Positions 46,847 to 56,372 are shown, numbered from the stretch's first letter. The stretch: DNA of 64,000 nt from Alphaproteobacteria bacterium (GCA_024743195.1 JANSXE010000005.1:62001-126000), one strand, 5' to 3'. The notes: generated from the sequence alone by a model not told the origin. Made by a program: numbers and translations.

Positions 46847-48013
46847 TCAGGCGGGCGCGCCGGCGGCGACGCCCATCTCGGCCATCACGGCGTCGACGGC
46901 GGCGAGCGCGCCGGCCATGTCGGCGCGGTCGAGGCGGCCGATGCAGCCCATCCGGAAGCTTTCGGCGACCGTGAGCTTGCCCGGATAGATCAGATAGCCG
47001 CGCGCAGCCAGCCCGTCATAGAAGCGCTGGAAGTCGAAGGCCGGGTCGACCGGCGTGCGAAAGGTGACGATGATCGGGGCCTGCAGCGCGTCCGGCAGCA
47101 GGGTCTGGAAGCCGCGCGCGCGCATGCCCTCCACCAGCACCCGGCAATTCTCGTAATAGCGCGCGCCGCGGCCGGCGACGCCGCCTTCGGCCGCATGCTC
47201 CCGGATCGCCTGATCGAGCGCGGCGATGACGTGGATCGGCGGGGTGAAGCGGTACTGACCCGTCTTCGCAAGCGCCGCCTGCTGGTCCGCCAGATCGAGC
47301 GACAGCGAGGGCGCATGGCCCGCCGCGGCGGCGAGGGCCGCCTTCTCGCACAGCACGAAGCCGAGGCCCGGCACGCCCTCCAGGCACTTGTTCGAGGAGG
47401 CGGCCAGCGCCTCGAACGGCGCGGCGGCGGGCGTGATCGGCAGCGCCCCGAAGGCGCTCATGGAATCGACCAGCAGCTTGCGGCCGGCCGCGGCGACGCG
47501 GGCGGCGATCTCCTCGATCGGGTTCAGGATCCCGCTCGTCGTCTCGCAGTGGACGGCGAGGACGTGGCTGATCGCCGGATCGTCGGCCAGCGCCCGCTCC
47601 AGCGCGGCGAGGTCCGGCGGCCGATCCTCCGGCGTCTCCAGCGCGGCCGACGCGCGGCCCAGCCGGGCGCAGATCGCCAGCGCCCGCTTGCCGTAAGCGC
47701 CGTTCACCAGGACCAAAAGCTTCCCGGACGCCGGGACCAGCGTGGCGATCATCGCCTCCACCGCGAAGGTGCCGCTGCCCTGCATCGGGACCGCGACGTG
47801 GCTGTCGCCCGCCTCCGCCAGATCGGCGATCGCGGCCAGCACCCGGCGGTTCATGGCCAGGAAGCCCTCGTCACGCGAGCCCCAGTCATGCAGCATCGCC
47901 CGCTTCACGGACAGCGAGGTGGTGAGCGGTCCCGGCGTCAGCAGCAACGGATCGCCCGTCTCGCTCGCCGCGACGCTCGGTCGGAGGTCGGCTTCCGCCA
48001 TCATGCGCCTCAT
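46847..48013 (-). CDS. phnW: 2-aminoethylphosphonate--pyruvate transaminase
   Basis: LLLTPGPLTTSLSVKRAMLHDWGSRDEGFLAMNRRVLAAI; MSAFGALPITP; SSNKCLEGVPGLGFVLC. Start may be 48001-48013. Confidence 0.94.
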   Translation of the reverse strand: MRRMMAEADLRPSVAASETGDPLLLTPGPLTTSLSVKRAMLHDWGSRDEGFLAMNRRVLAAIADLAEAGDSHVAVPMQGSGTFAVEAMIATLVPASGKLLVLVNGAYGKRALAICARLGRASAALETPEDRPPDLAALERALADDPAISHVLAVHCETTSGILNPIEEIAARVAAAGRKLLVDSMSAFGALPITPAAAPFEALAASSNKCLEGVPGLGFVLCEKAALAAAAGHAPSLSLDLADQQAALAKTGQYRFTPPIHVIAALDQAIREHAAEGGVAGRGARYYENCRVLVEGMRARGFQTLLPDALQAPIIVTFRTPVDPAFDFQRFYDGLAARGYLIYPGKLTVAESFRMGCIGRLDRADMAGALAAVDAVMAEMGVAAGAPA

Positions 48014-48124
48014 CGCTTGGTCGGGACTGCGCCCGGGGGGATCGACGCCGGGTGTACGCCCGCGCAGACGTCCGCGTCCAATCGATAGGCGGTATAGCCG
48101 AAATAGGTTTTGTCTATATGACAG

Positions 48125-49111
48125 TCAGGGCCGGCCGGCGGATCCGAGAACGGGCGCGCCGGCGGCCTCGTCCCAGCGCCAATCCGCCGCGCCGTCCAGG
48201 AAAAGCCCGCCCCACCAGCGCGCGATCCCGTTCGCGGCCACCCAATCCGCCCCGCCGTCGAGCAGACGCTCCCCGAAAGGCGTGAGGCGGATCGGATCCC
48301 GCCAGGAGGCCGGCGCCGGGGCGATCGCGGGCTCCGCGCCCTGGGCCAGCCCCGCGACGTCCGGCCAGTACATGAGGTCTCCGAGGAACGGCAGCGGGTC
48401 GAGCCGTTCCATCAACGCGCGGAAGCAGGCGGCCGGCGTCGCCGCCCCATACCGCAGCGCCTGGAGCGTCAGGCGCTCGGTGAGCGAGAGCCCGTCGCCG
48501 GCGCCCGGAAGCTCCTGAAGATGCCGGGTCAGGGCGGGTCCGACGCATCGCAAGGCGCCCGAGCGCGTCTCCGAAGCGGCCGCCGCGAGCGCCGGCGGAG
48601 CGGCGTCGCGAAACAGCGCGTAGAGCGCGGCCGCGTCGGCGATCTCCCGACCGGTCACGGGCTCGCCGCCGGCCGCATGCAGGGCCGACAGCTCATCCGG
48701 CGCCAACTGACCCAGACCGATGAACCGGGCGTGGTTCGGGTGACGGTCAACGAGGATGATCCTCGGGTCCGCAGGCTGCGCGTCCAACGCTCTCAGCCGC
48801 TCCAGCAGCCCCAGCAGGCACAACTGGTCATACGGATCGTGCTCGAACCAGAGCAGGACGCGGTCATAGGCGCCGAGCCCTTCAAGGGCCGCGTCAGCCG
48901 CCGTCAGGCGGGCGGCGACGGCGTCTCGATCCTCGTCCCACGCCGACGCGATCCAGCCCGCCCGCTGGGCGATCAGCGCGCGCCGGTCCAGGCCGGCCGG
49001 CGCCGGTCCCCGGCAGAGCGGATCGCTCCATTCGAGGAAATCCCCCGGGACGCCCGCTTCCGCGAGTCCGTCCCGGATATCGGATCCACAGCGAATATGC
49101 AGATCGGTCAT
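48125..49111 (-). CDS. DUF1835 domain protein
   Basis: LHIRCGSDIRDGLAEAGVPGDFLEWSDPLCRGPAP...LWFEHDPYDQLCLLGLLERL. Confidence 0.85.
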   Translation of the reverse strand: MTDLHIRCGSDIRDGLAEAGVPGDFLEWSDPLCRGPAPAGLDRRALIAQRAGWIASAWDEDRDAVAARLTAADAALEGLGAYDRVLLWFEHDPYDQLCLLGLLERLRALDAQPADPRIILVDRHPNHARFIGLGQLAPDELSALHAAGGEPVTGREIADAAALYALFRDAAPPALAAAASETRSGALRCVGPALTRHLQELPGAGDGLSLTERLTLQALRYGAATPAACFRALMERLDPLPFLGDLMYWPDVAGLAQGAEPAIAPAPASWRDPIRLTPFGERLLDGGADWVAANGIARWWGGLFLDGAADWRWDEAAGAPVLGSAGRP

Positions 49112-49323
49112 CGCCGCCGTTCCCGGTTCGATCCCGATGTGAAATGACGCGCACCCCTGGCATTCTGACACATAACGCGGGCTTCGGCGACGCTCCGGGT
49201 TCGTGCGGCCAACCGGAGCCGCGGATCGGGTGACGGCCCTCGATCCGTTGGCGACGGGGGCCTTAGAGCGCTTTCCGACCCGGTCTCGACGGGCGCCGGA
49301 GACGCAGCGGAAGAAGGCCGCCG

Positions 49324-50838
49324 CTACTCGAAGCTGCGTCCTTCACCGCCGTAGAACCAATCGTCGGGGTAGGGATACCACCAGTCCTGCACAACCGCGT
49401 CCGCGTCGATGATGACCATCTTGGACTGACGGAAGGCGTCGAGCCCCTGGCGGCCGAGTTCACGGCCGACGCCGGACATCTTCCAACCGCCGAAGGGCAA
49501 AGCGTCATTGTCGATCAGCGGGTTGTTCACCCAGACCATGCCGGACTGGAAGCGTTCGGCCGCCGCCATCGCCTCGCGCATGTCGCGCGTGAAAAGCGAC
49601 GCGCCCAATCCGAACGGCGTGTCGTTGGCCCGCGCCATCGCCTCATCGAAGGAGGACACCTTGCACACCGCCGCCACCGGCCCGAAGATTTCCTCCTGCA
49701 TGACCGCCATATCGAGCGTCACGTCGGTCAGGATCGTCGGCTCGTAGAACCAGCCCCGATTGCGGTCGGGCGGCGCACCGCCCCCGCAGACGAGACGCGC
49801 GCCGTCGGCGACCGCCGCGTCGACAAGGCGCGCCACCTTGTCCCGGCCGGCCTCGCTGACGAGCGGCCCGATCTCCGAGCGTTCCAGCCCGGGCCCGACG
49901 CGCAACGCGCGCGCTGCGTCGGCGAAGCGCTCGACGAAGGCGTCGTGAACCGCCTCATGCACGAAGAACCGCTCCGCCGAAGTGCAGATCTGACCCGTCA
50001 GATGGAAGGCCGCCGTCACCGACCCGGAGACGGCGACGTCGAGATCCGCATGCTCGCTCACGATCAGGGGATCGCTGCCGCCGGCTTCGATGACGCAAGG
50101 CTTCATCAGGTCGGCGCAGGCGGCGCCGACGGCGCGGCCGGCCGCGACGCTGCCGGTGAAGGCCACGACATGCGTGTCGGGCGAGCGGATCAGCGCCTGG
50201 GCGGTCTCGACCCCGCCCGTCACGCAGCCGACGAGGCCGTCCGGCAGATGGTCGAAATGCTGCATGAAGCGCAGGCTGCACAGCGTCGTCGCCTCGGCCG
50301 GCTTGACCAGGCAGGCGTTGCCCGCGGCCAGCGAGGCCGCGACGGTCCAGCACATCAGCAGGATCGGGAAATTGAACGGCAGGATATGAACGCTCACGCC
50401 ATAGGGTTCGTAGCGCGCGAACTGAAAGGAGCCGGTCTGGGTCGTCCCGGCGATGCGTCCGGCCTCGTCCCGCGCCATTTCGGCGTAGTAGCGGAAGACC
50501 CCGGCGCAATTGGCGAGTTCGCCCACCGCTTCGGGATAGGGCTTGCCCTGTTCGCGCACCATCTGCAGCGCGACGTCGTGGAAGTCGCTCTCCTCGATCC
50601 GGTTGGCGATGCGGTGGAGCGCGCTCGCGCGGCTCTTGGCGTCCAGGCGCGCCCAGTCGGCCTGGGCGCTGTTGGCGAGCGCGATCGCCTCGGCCAGCGT
50701 CCCGGGGTCGCACTCGGCGAGCGCGCCGACCGGCTCCAGGCTCGCCGGATCGAGCCTCTGGCGCGCGGCGGCGTTCGCGAGCGGGCGATAGGCGTTCGCC
50801 AGAAAGCTTTGGGGCTGGAAGGGGTTGAACTGGGCCAT
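49324..50838 (-). CDS. Aldehyde dehydrogenase family protein
   Basis: GGSDPLIV; GQICTSAERFFVHEAV; MQEEIFGPVAAVCKV; unusual C-terminus DWWYPYPDDWFYGGEGRSFE. Confidence 0.93.
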   Translation of the reverse strand: MAQFNPFQPQSFLANAYRPLANAAARQRLDPASLEPVGALAECDPGTLAEAIALANSAQADWARLDAKSRASALHRIANRIEESDFHDVALQMVREQGKPYPEAVGELANCAGVFRYYAEMARDEAGRIAGTTQTGSFQFARYEPYGVSVHILPFNFPILLMCWTVAASLAAGNACLVKPAEATTLCSLRFMQHFDHLPDGLVGCVTGGVETAQALIRSPDTHVVAFTGSVAAGRAVGAACADLMKPCVIEAGGSDPLIVSEHADLDVAVSGSVTAAFHLTGQICTSAERFFVHEAVHDAFVERFADAARALRVGPGLERSEIGPLVSEAGRDKVARLVDAAVADGARLVCGGGAPPDRNRGWFYEPTILTDVTLDMAVMQEEIFGPVAAVCKVSSFDEAMARANDTPFGLGASLFTRDMREAMAAAERFQSGMVWVNNPLIDNDALPFGGWKMSGVGRELGRQGLDAFRQSKMVIIDADAVVQDWWYPYPDDWFYGGEGRSFE

Positions 50839-50843
50839 GGCGG

Positions 50844-51959
50844 CTACTCCTGAACGGCGGGCTCTTGGGTCGGGCCCGGGGACGCGGGCTGGGAAGGGGG
50901 CTGGGAAGGGGGCTGGGAAGGGGGCGGCGCATCGGCTAGAGCGGGGAGGTCCGGCGCATGCGCGGCGATCCAGTCGGAGACGGGCGCCAGGAACCCGTGC
51001 GCTGCAAGCCGACGGCGGAGCAAGCCGACGACCCGCGGGATATGCCGGAGATACGCCGGCTTGCCGTCGCGGCGGGCGAGGCGCGCGAAGATCCCGATCA
51101 CCTTGGCGTGCCGCTGGGCGGCGAGCAACGCGGCCCAGCGCTCGAAGCCTTCGGCCGGCTCCATCGCCGCGCCCATGCCGGCGCGGTACCGCGCGAGAAG
51201 CTCTTGGCGCAGCCCCTCGGAAAGGTCGCGCCGGGCGTCCTCCAGAAGCGAGATCACGTCATAGGCGCGCGGCCCGATCACCGCGTCCTGGAAGTCCAAG
51301 AGGCCGCACGCCCGCACGCCCGGCTCGCCCTCGAGCCGCATCAGATTGTCGACATGGAAGTCGCGCAGCACGAGCGCGTCGGGCGTCGCCGGCGCCCGGT
51401 CGAGCAGGCTGCGCCAGAGCGTGCGCCACTCGGCCGCGGCCGCCGCCCCGCAGGGCCGGTCGAGCAGCACCGGCAGCGCCCAGTCGGCGAGCAGGGCGGC
51501 CTCCTCGACCAACAGGTCGGCGTCGTAGCGCGGGCGGTCGAGCCGCGCGGCTTCTTCGGCCTTGTGCAGACGGACCAGCGCATCGACGGCGAGCGCGTAG
51601 AGACGCCGCTCGGTCTCGGGGTCGGAGTCGGCTTCGGCCCGGGCGAGCAGGCGGGTGTAGGTGGCGTCGCCGAAATCCTGGATCAGCAGGAAGCCCTTCG
51701 CCCGGTCCTCCGCCAGGACGGCGGGCGCGCTCAACCCGGCCGCGCGCAGGGCGCCCGCGACCTGGACATAGGCGGCGAGATCCTCCTCCGGCGGCGCGTC
51801 CATCAGCAGGACGGACGGCGCCCCGGGGCGGCGCAGCCGGAAATAGCGGCGCGGAGAGGCGTCGCTCGCGAGCGCCTCCCAGTCCGCGTCCGCAAGCCCG
51901 GCGCACGCGGCGAAAGCCCGCCGCGCCTCGGCGCGCTCGGCCTCCGCGTCCGCACTCAT
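50844..51959 (-). CDS. Aminoglycoside-phosphotransferase-fold kinase, AmgK-like (cell-wall sugar kinase family)
   Basis: DASPRRYFRLRRPGAPSVLLMDAPPEEDLAAYVQVAGALRAAGLSAPAVLAEDRAKGFLLIQDFGDATYTRLL; LRDFHVDNLMRL; GLLDFQDAVIGPRAYDVISLLEDARRD. Confidence 0.78.
   Translation of the reverse strand: MSADAEAERAEARRAFAACAGLADADWEALASDASPRRYFRLRRPGAPSVLLMDAPPEEDLAAYVQVAGALRAAGLSAPAVLAEDRAKGFLLIQDFGDATYTRLLARAEADSDPETERRLYALAVDALVRLHKAEEAARLDRPRYDADLLVEEAALLADWALPVLLDRPCGAAAAAEWRTLWRSLLDRAPATPDALVLRDFHVDNLMRLEGEPGVRACGLLDFQDAVIGPRAYDVISLLEDARRDLSEGLRQELLARYRAGMGAAMEPAEGFERWAALLAAQRHAKVIGIFARLARRDGKPAYLRHIPRVVGLLRRRLAAHGFLAPVSDWIAAHAPDLPALADAPPPSQPPSQPPSQPASPGPTQEPAVQE
50888..50925. repeat. 12-bp in-frame tandem repeat (gctgggaagggg, 3 copies)
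   Basis: Encodes PPSQPPSQPPSQ at the C-terminus of the AmgK-like protein. Confidence 0.9.
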
Positions 51960-52324
51960 CGGATCATGTAGACCTTTCGCACGGTCTCATGCACCCGGCA
52001 GGTCCCTTTCCAGCCCTTCGGGAAAAAGGCGGCCGTGTCGGGCTCGATTTCGATCACCTCGCCGGACTCGTGGGTGTAGGTCGCCCGGCCGGACAGAAAA
52101 TGGCAGAACTCGTGCTCCGTCACCTCGCAGGCCCAATAGCCCGGGGTGCAAACCCAGACGCCGGATTCGGGCGAGCCGCCGGGCCCCTTGTAAAGCAGCA
52201 CGCCGGAGACGCGCGATTCCCCCTCGATCATCGTCGGGATGACGCCCCAATCGACCAGGTCCGCGTCGGGGATGTCGGCCGGATCGTAGAGAACCGGCGT
52301 CGCGTCAAGCTGTGCGTCGCTCAT
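51956..52324 (-). CDS. Cupin domain protein 1 (EutQ/DUF861-like)
   Basis: ESGVWVCTPGYWACEVTEHEFCHFLSGRATYTHESGEVIEIEPDTAAFFPKGWKGTCRVHETVRKVYMIR. Confidence 0.85.
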   Translation of the reverse strand: MSDAQLDATPVLYDPADIPDADLVDWGVIPTMIEGESRVSGVLLYKGPGGSPESGVWVCTPGYWACEVTEHEFCHFLSGRATYTHESGEVIEIEPDTAAFFPKGWKGTCRVHETVRKVYMIR

Positions 52325-52354
52325 TGTTGGAACCTCATGATGTCGCGCCGCGCC

Positions 52355-52723
52355 TCAGCGCAGCATGTAGACGCTGCGCAGCGTCTCGAAGACTTCAACG
52401 TCGCCGGACCAATCTTCCCGGAAATGCACGACCATCCCGGGGCGGATTTCGATCACCTCGCCGTCGTCGCGCCGGTAGACCGCCCGGCCGGCGAGGAAAT
52501 GGCACATCTCGTCCCGGGGCAGGGTCAGGCGCCAACTGCCGGGCGTGCAGATCCAAAGACCGGCCTCCGGCGTTCCGTCCTCGCCCTTCCAAAGCAGCCG
52601 GCCGCTGTTGCCGGATCGCCCGTCGATCGGCTCCAGGTGGCCGCCCCAATCGCTCATCGGGCCCGCCCATTCGCGGGCCGGATGAAGATGCGGCGCGCTG
52701 CTGTCGAACTTTGCCTCGCTCAC
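52355..52723 (-). CDS. Cupin domain protein 2 (EutQ/DUF861-like)
   Basis: EAGLWICTPGSWRLTLPRDEMCHFLAGRAVYRRDDGEVIEIRPGMVVHFREDWSGDVEVFETLRSVYMLR. Confidence 0.85.
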   Translation of the reverse strand: MSEAKFDSSAPHLHPAREWAGPMSDWGGHLEPIDGRSGNSGRLLWKGEDGTPEAGLWICTPGSWRLTLPRDEMCHFLAGRAVYRRDDGEVIEIRPGMVVHFREDWSGDVEVFETLRSVYMLR

Positions 52724-52741
52724 AATGCTCCTCAGCCTCCC

Positions 52742-53149
52742 TCAGACCAGCATGTAAAGGTTCCGGAGGGTCTCCGTCACCTCGCACTCGCCGCGCCAGC
52801 CCTTCCGGAAATGCACGACGGCGCCGGGTCGAACCTCAATCGTCTCGCCGCCGTCCGCGCGGCGATAGACGGCGCGGCCGGCGACGAAGTGGCACAGCTC
52901 GTCGGCCGGCATCTCCAGGGTCCAGCGGCCCGGCGTGCAAATCCACAGGCCGGATTCCGGCCGGCCTTCCGGCCCCTTGAAGAGCAGGCGGCCGGAGCTT
53001 GCGCTTTCCGCGGCGTTCGCGGCCGGCAGCGCACCCGGCTGCCGGCCCCAGTCGCGCAGATCGGCCTCCCACCCCGTCGCCGGGGCGAGGGACGGCGCGC
53101 TCGCCGCCAGGCGGGCCGCCGCCGACGCCCGCGCGCCGTCGCCCGCCAT
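52742..53149 (-). CDS. Cupin domain protein 3 (EutQ/DUF861-like)
   Basis: ESGLWICTPGRWTLEMPADELCHFVAGRAVYRRADGGETIEVRPGAVVHFRKGWRGECEVTETLRNLYMLV. Correct start at 53149 lies inside the 52742..54160 shadow ORF. Confidence 0.85.
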   Translation of the reverse strand: MAGDGARASAAARLAASAPSLAPATGWEADLRDWGRQPGALPAANAAESASSGRLLFKGPEGRPESGLWICTPGRWTLEMPADELCHFVAGRAVYRRADGGETIEVRPGAVVHFRKGWRGECEVTETLRNLYMLV

Positions 53150-53151
53150 GC

Positions 53152-54450
53152 TCAGACCGTCTCCGCCAGGCCGACCAGCAGCTTGGCGGCCTGGTTGGGG
53201 CTGCCGTGCGACTGCATGTGCGCCGAGGTGGCGTCGAGCTTCTGACGCATGGTCTGGTCGGCCGTCAGGCGCTCCAGATTCGCGCGCAGTTCGTCGGGCG
53301 TCCAGGCCTTGCGATGCATGTAAAGCCCGTGGCCGGTTTCCTGCACGCGAGTCGCGTTGTCGTGGCCGTCCCAGACATAGGGCATGACGATGGCGGGCTT
53401 TCCGAAATAGAGGCACTCGGTGAAGCTGTTGTTGCCGCCGTGATGGATCACCGCGTCCGCCTGGGCGATGACGGAGGGCTGCGGGAACCAGCCGTCGATA
53501 TGGACATTGCCGGGCAGCGTCCCGTAGGCGTCCTTGTAGTCGCCCACATTGACCAGCGCGCGCACCTGCATCCCGCCGAGCACGTCGATGATCCGTTTCA
53601 ACAACTCCGTGTCGCCGGAGCCCAGGCTGCCGAAGCTGACATAGACCAGCGGCGCGTCGTTCTTCTCTGCGAAGCGCGGGATCTCGTAGGGCTTCTCCTC
53701 GCGCACGCAGCCCTCGAGATAGCGGAAGCGCTTCGGGTCCAACGGGTTGCGGCGTCGGAACTTCACCGGCTCCGGATAGAGCAGCAGATTCAGATGCGGC
53801 GAGGTCTCGAAGAACTCGCCCAGCGGATAGGGCTCCTCGCCGCACTCCTTCAGGAAGGCGTTGAAGCGGGCGTGGCAGTCCGCCACCACCTCCTTGAACT
53901 TGGCGTCGAACTTGTGGAAGCAGTCGCGATCGTTCTCGCCGCAGCCGGACAGGTGCGGGGGGATGTCGGGATCGGGAATCTCGTTCTCCGAACAAGAGAT
54001 AACCCGCACCCAGGCCTTGCCGTTCTCCTGCGCGTAGCGCTTGATCGCCGGGAACAGGATGACGTTGTCGACGCACACCACGTCCGGCTTCACCCGGTCG
54101 AGCACGCCGGGCAGCTCTTTCTCCGCCCAGACCGAGGTTTCGACGATCGCCTCCCAGCACTCCTTGACGTAGTTGTCGAGCTGTTCGTAGGGCGTCAGGT
54201 CGAAGTTCGGGATGTGGCCGTTGATGAAGTCGGACCAGTACTTCGCCATTTCCTCCGGCGGCATCGGCTCCGACATGTTCACCTCATGCTCCTCGAAGCC
54301 GTAGCCCTTGTAGAGGCCGGCCATGCCGGGGTCGGTCAGGAACACCGCCTTGTGTCCCTGCTTCTCCACCGCCTGGGCGATGGCCACCGAATTGAGGGCG
54401 GGGCCGAAGGCGGCCTCGGGGAAGAATGCGATCACCTTCTTGTCGCTCAT
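53152..54450 (-). CDS. GT1-family (UGT/macrolide glycosyltransferase-like) glycosyltransferase
   Basis: PLVYVSFGSLGSGDTELLKRIID; IDGWFPQPSVIAQADAVIHHGGNNSFTECLYFGKPAIVMPYVWDGHDNATRVQETGHG. Confidence 0.9.
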   Translation of the reverse strand: MSDKKVIAFFPEAAFGPALNSVAIAQAVEKQGHKAVFLTDPGMAGLYKGYGFEEHEVNMSEPMPPEEMAKYWSDFINGHIPNFDLTPYEQLDNYVKECWEAIVETSVWAEKELPGVLDRVKPDVVCVDNVILFPAIKRYAQENGKAWVRVISCSENEIPDPDIPPHLSGCGENDRDCFHKFDAKFKEVVADCHARFNAFLKECGEEPYPLGEFFETSPHLNLLLYPEPVKFRRRNPLDPKRFRYLEGCVREEKPYEIPRFAEKNDAPLVYVSFGSLGSGDTELLKRIIDVLGGMQVRALVNVGDYKDAYGTLPGNVHIDGWFPQPSVIAQADAVIHHGGNNSFTECLYFGKPAIVMPYVWDGHDNATRVQETGHGLYMHRKAWTPDELRANLERLTADQTMRQKLDATSAHMQSHGSPNQAAKLLVGLAETV

Positions 54451-54483
54451 CTTTTTGCCTCCTGTTCCATTGGATTGGCGTTG

Positions 54484-55572
54484 TCATCCGTCCGCCAGAA
54501 GACGGGTGTGCTCTCGCCGCCAGCAGCACCAGACCTCCCGGCCTGGGGACCAGTCTCCGGCCTCTGCGGCGTCGGCCGTCAAACGCACGATCACCGGATC
54601 CTCCGCCGCCTCGACAGACAGGCGCACATTCATGTCCTGGCCGTGATAGGCGATGTCGAGGATCCGTCCGGGAAGCGCGTTCTCCGCATCGTCTCCGTCG
54701 GCCGGCGGCGCATCGACGAGGCGCAGGCGCTCCGGCCTGACCGCCGCGATCGGCCGGGCGGCGGGCGCGAGGTCGCCGTCGCCGCGGATCAGGCGGCCCG
54801 AGACGCGCAGTCCGCCGTCCGCCGCCTCGCCGCGAAAGACGTTCATCTTCCCGATGAAGCCCGCGACGAACCGGTTTGCGGGCCTTTCATAGAGCGTGCG
54901 CGGCGCGCCCACCTGCTGCACGACGCCGTCGCGCAGCACCGCCATGCGATCGGCCATGACGAGCGCCTCCTCCTGATCGTGGGTCACAACCACGAAGGTG
55001 ACGCCGACCTCCTCCTGCATGCGCTTCAGTTCGAGCTGCATCTGCTCGCGCAGCTTCTTGTCGAGGGCGGCCAGCGGTTCGTCGAGCAGCAGCACGCGCG
55101 GCCGCTTGACCAGAGCGCGCGCGAGCGCCACGCGCTGGCGTTGCCCGCCGGAGAGTTGATCGGGCTTGCGCGACGCGAAATCGGAGAGGTGAGTCATCTC
55201 CAGGATTTCGCCCACGCGGCGTTGGGTCTCGCGGCGGTCGACCCCTTCGACCTCCAGCCCGTAGGCCACGTTGGCGGCCACGCTCATATGCGGGAACAGC
55301 GCGTAGGATTGAAACATCATGTTGATCGGCCGCTTGTTGGGCCGAAGCGGGGTCATGTCGCGCCCGTCGAGCAGCACGCGCCCCTCGTCGGGCCGCACGA
55401 AGCCGGCGACGGCGCGCAACAGGGTCGTCTTGCCGCAGCCGGACGGGCCCAGCAGCGCGAAGAACTCTCCCTCCGCCAGATCCAGCGAGACGGCGTCGAC
55501 GGCCTTCAGGGCGCCGTAACGCTTGGTTACCCGCTCGATGGCGATGACGGTTCGCTCAGCCTTGTCCTTCAT
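54484..55572 (-). CDS. ABC transporter ATP-binding protein (PotA-like)
   Basis: LLGPSGCGKTTLLRAVAGFVRPDEGRVLLDGRDMTPLRPNKRPINMMFQSYALFPHMSVAANVAYGLEVEG; TOBE-type C-terminus. Confidence 0.95.
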   Translation of the reverse strand: MKDKAERTVIAIERVTKRYGALKAVDAVSLDLAEGEFFALLGPSGCGKTTLLRAVAGFVRPDEGRVLLDGRDMTPLRPNKRPINMMFQSYALFPHMSVAANVAYGLEVEGVDRRETQRRVGEILEMTHLSDFASRKPDQLSGGQRQRVALARALVKRPRVLLLDEPLAALDKKLREQMQLELKRMQEEVGVTFVVVTHDQEEALVMADRMAVLRDGVVQQVGAPRTLYERPANRFVAGFIGKMNVFRGEAADGGLRVSGRLIRGDGDLAPAARPIAAVRPERLRLVDAPPADGDDAENALPGRILDIAYHGQDMNVRLSVEAAEDPVIVRLTADAAEAGDWSPGREVWCCWRREHTRLLADG

Positions 55573-56372
55573 CCGGTGATGGACCCTTTGTTGATGCGTT
55601 GCGAGAGAAGGACCAGCGCGAAGCTGACCGCCATGACGATCGTCGCCATGGCGTTGATTTCCGGCGTCACGCCGAACCGGATCATCGAGTAGATCTGCAT
55701 CGGCAGCGTGGTCGATCCCTGACCCGGGCCTGCGGTGAAGAAAGCGATGATGAATTCATCCACCGACAGGGTGAAGGAGAGCATCGCGCCCGCCAGGACC
55801 CCGGGCAGGATCGCCGGCAGGATGACCCGGCGGAAGGTCGTCGCTTCATTGGCGCCGAGATCCACCGAGGCCTCGAACACCGACCAGTCGAACCCGCGCA
55901 GCCGCGTGCGGACGACCGCACAGACGAAGGCGATGTTGAACACGACATGGCTCAGGATGATCGAATGCAGGCCCAGCGTGAATTCCAGTAAGGTGAAGAA
56001 GGACAACAGCGCGATCGCCAACACGATGTCAGGAATGATCATCGGCGCGAACAGCACAGCCTCCAGGGCCGGTCCGCGCCGGCGGTACTCGACGCCGATG
56101 GCGAGCAACGCGCCGAGCGCCGTGGCGAGCAGCGTCGACGTCACCGCGACGATCAGCGTGTTTCGGGCGGCGGCCAGGACGGCCTCGTTCTCCAGCAGCA
56201 CGCCGTACCATTTGACGGAAAACCCGGTCCAGGCCGTGGGCAGTCCCGCCTGATTGAAGCTGAGCGCCATCAGCACCAGGATGGGCCCGTACAGGAAGAG
56301 CAGCACGAGCCCGAGATGACCGGACAGCCAGACCCGCGAGGGGGCGGCGCGCGCGTTTGCGCCGTCAAGCAT
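55569..56372 (-). CDS. ABC transporter permease (PotC-like)
   Basis: PILVLMALSFNQAGLPTAWTGFSVKWYGVLLENEAVLAAARNTLIVAVTST; SVDLGANEATTFRRVILPAILPGVLAGAML. Confidence 0.94.
   Translation of the reverse strand: MLDGANARAAPSRVWLSGHLGLVLLFLYGPILVLMALSFNQAGLPTAWTGFSVKWYGVLLENEAVLAAARNTLIVAVTSTLLATALGALLAIGVEYRRRGPALEAVLFAPMIIPDIVLAIALLSFFTLLEFTLGLHSIILSHVVFNIAFVCAVVRTRLRGFDWSVFEASVDLGANEATTFRRVILPAILPGVLAGAMLSFTLSVDEFIIAFFTAGPGQGSTTLPMQIYSMIRFGVTPEINAMATIVMAVSFALVLLSQRINKGSITG

Noticed and set aside
49324-50838. Calling the ALDH phosphonoacetaldehyde dehydrogenase because phnWX is nearby
   Set aside because: It is separated from phnW by a DUF1835 gene and belongs to the other gene run; sequence alone does not set the substrate.
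53150-54160. Upstream part of the 472-aa minus-strand ORF 52742..54160
   Set aside because: Shadow frame of the glycosyltransferase; only the cupin from 53149 is real.
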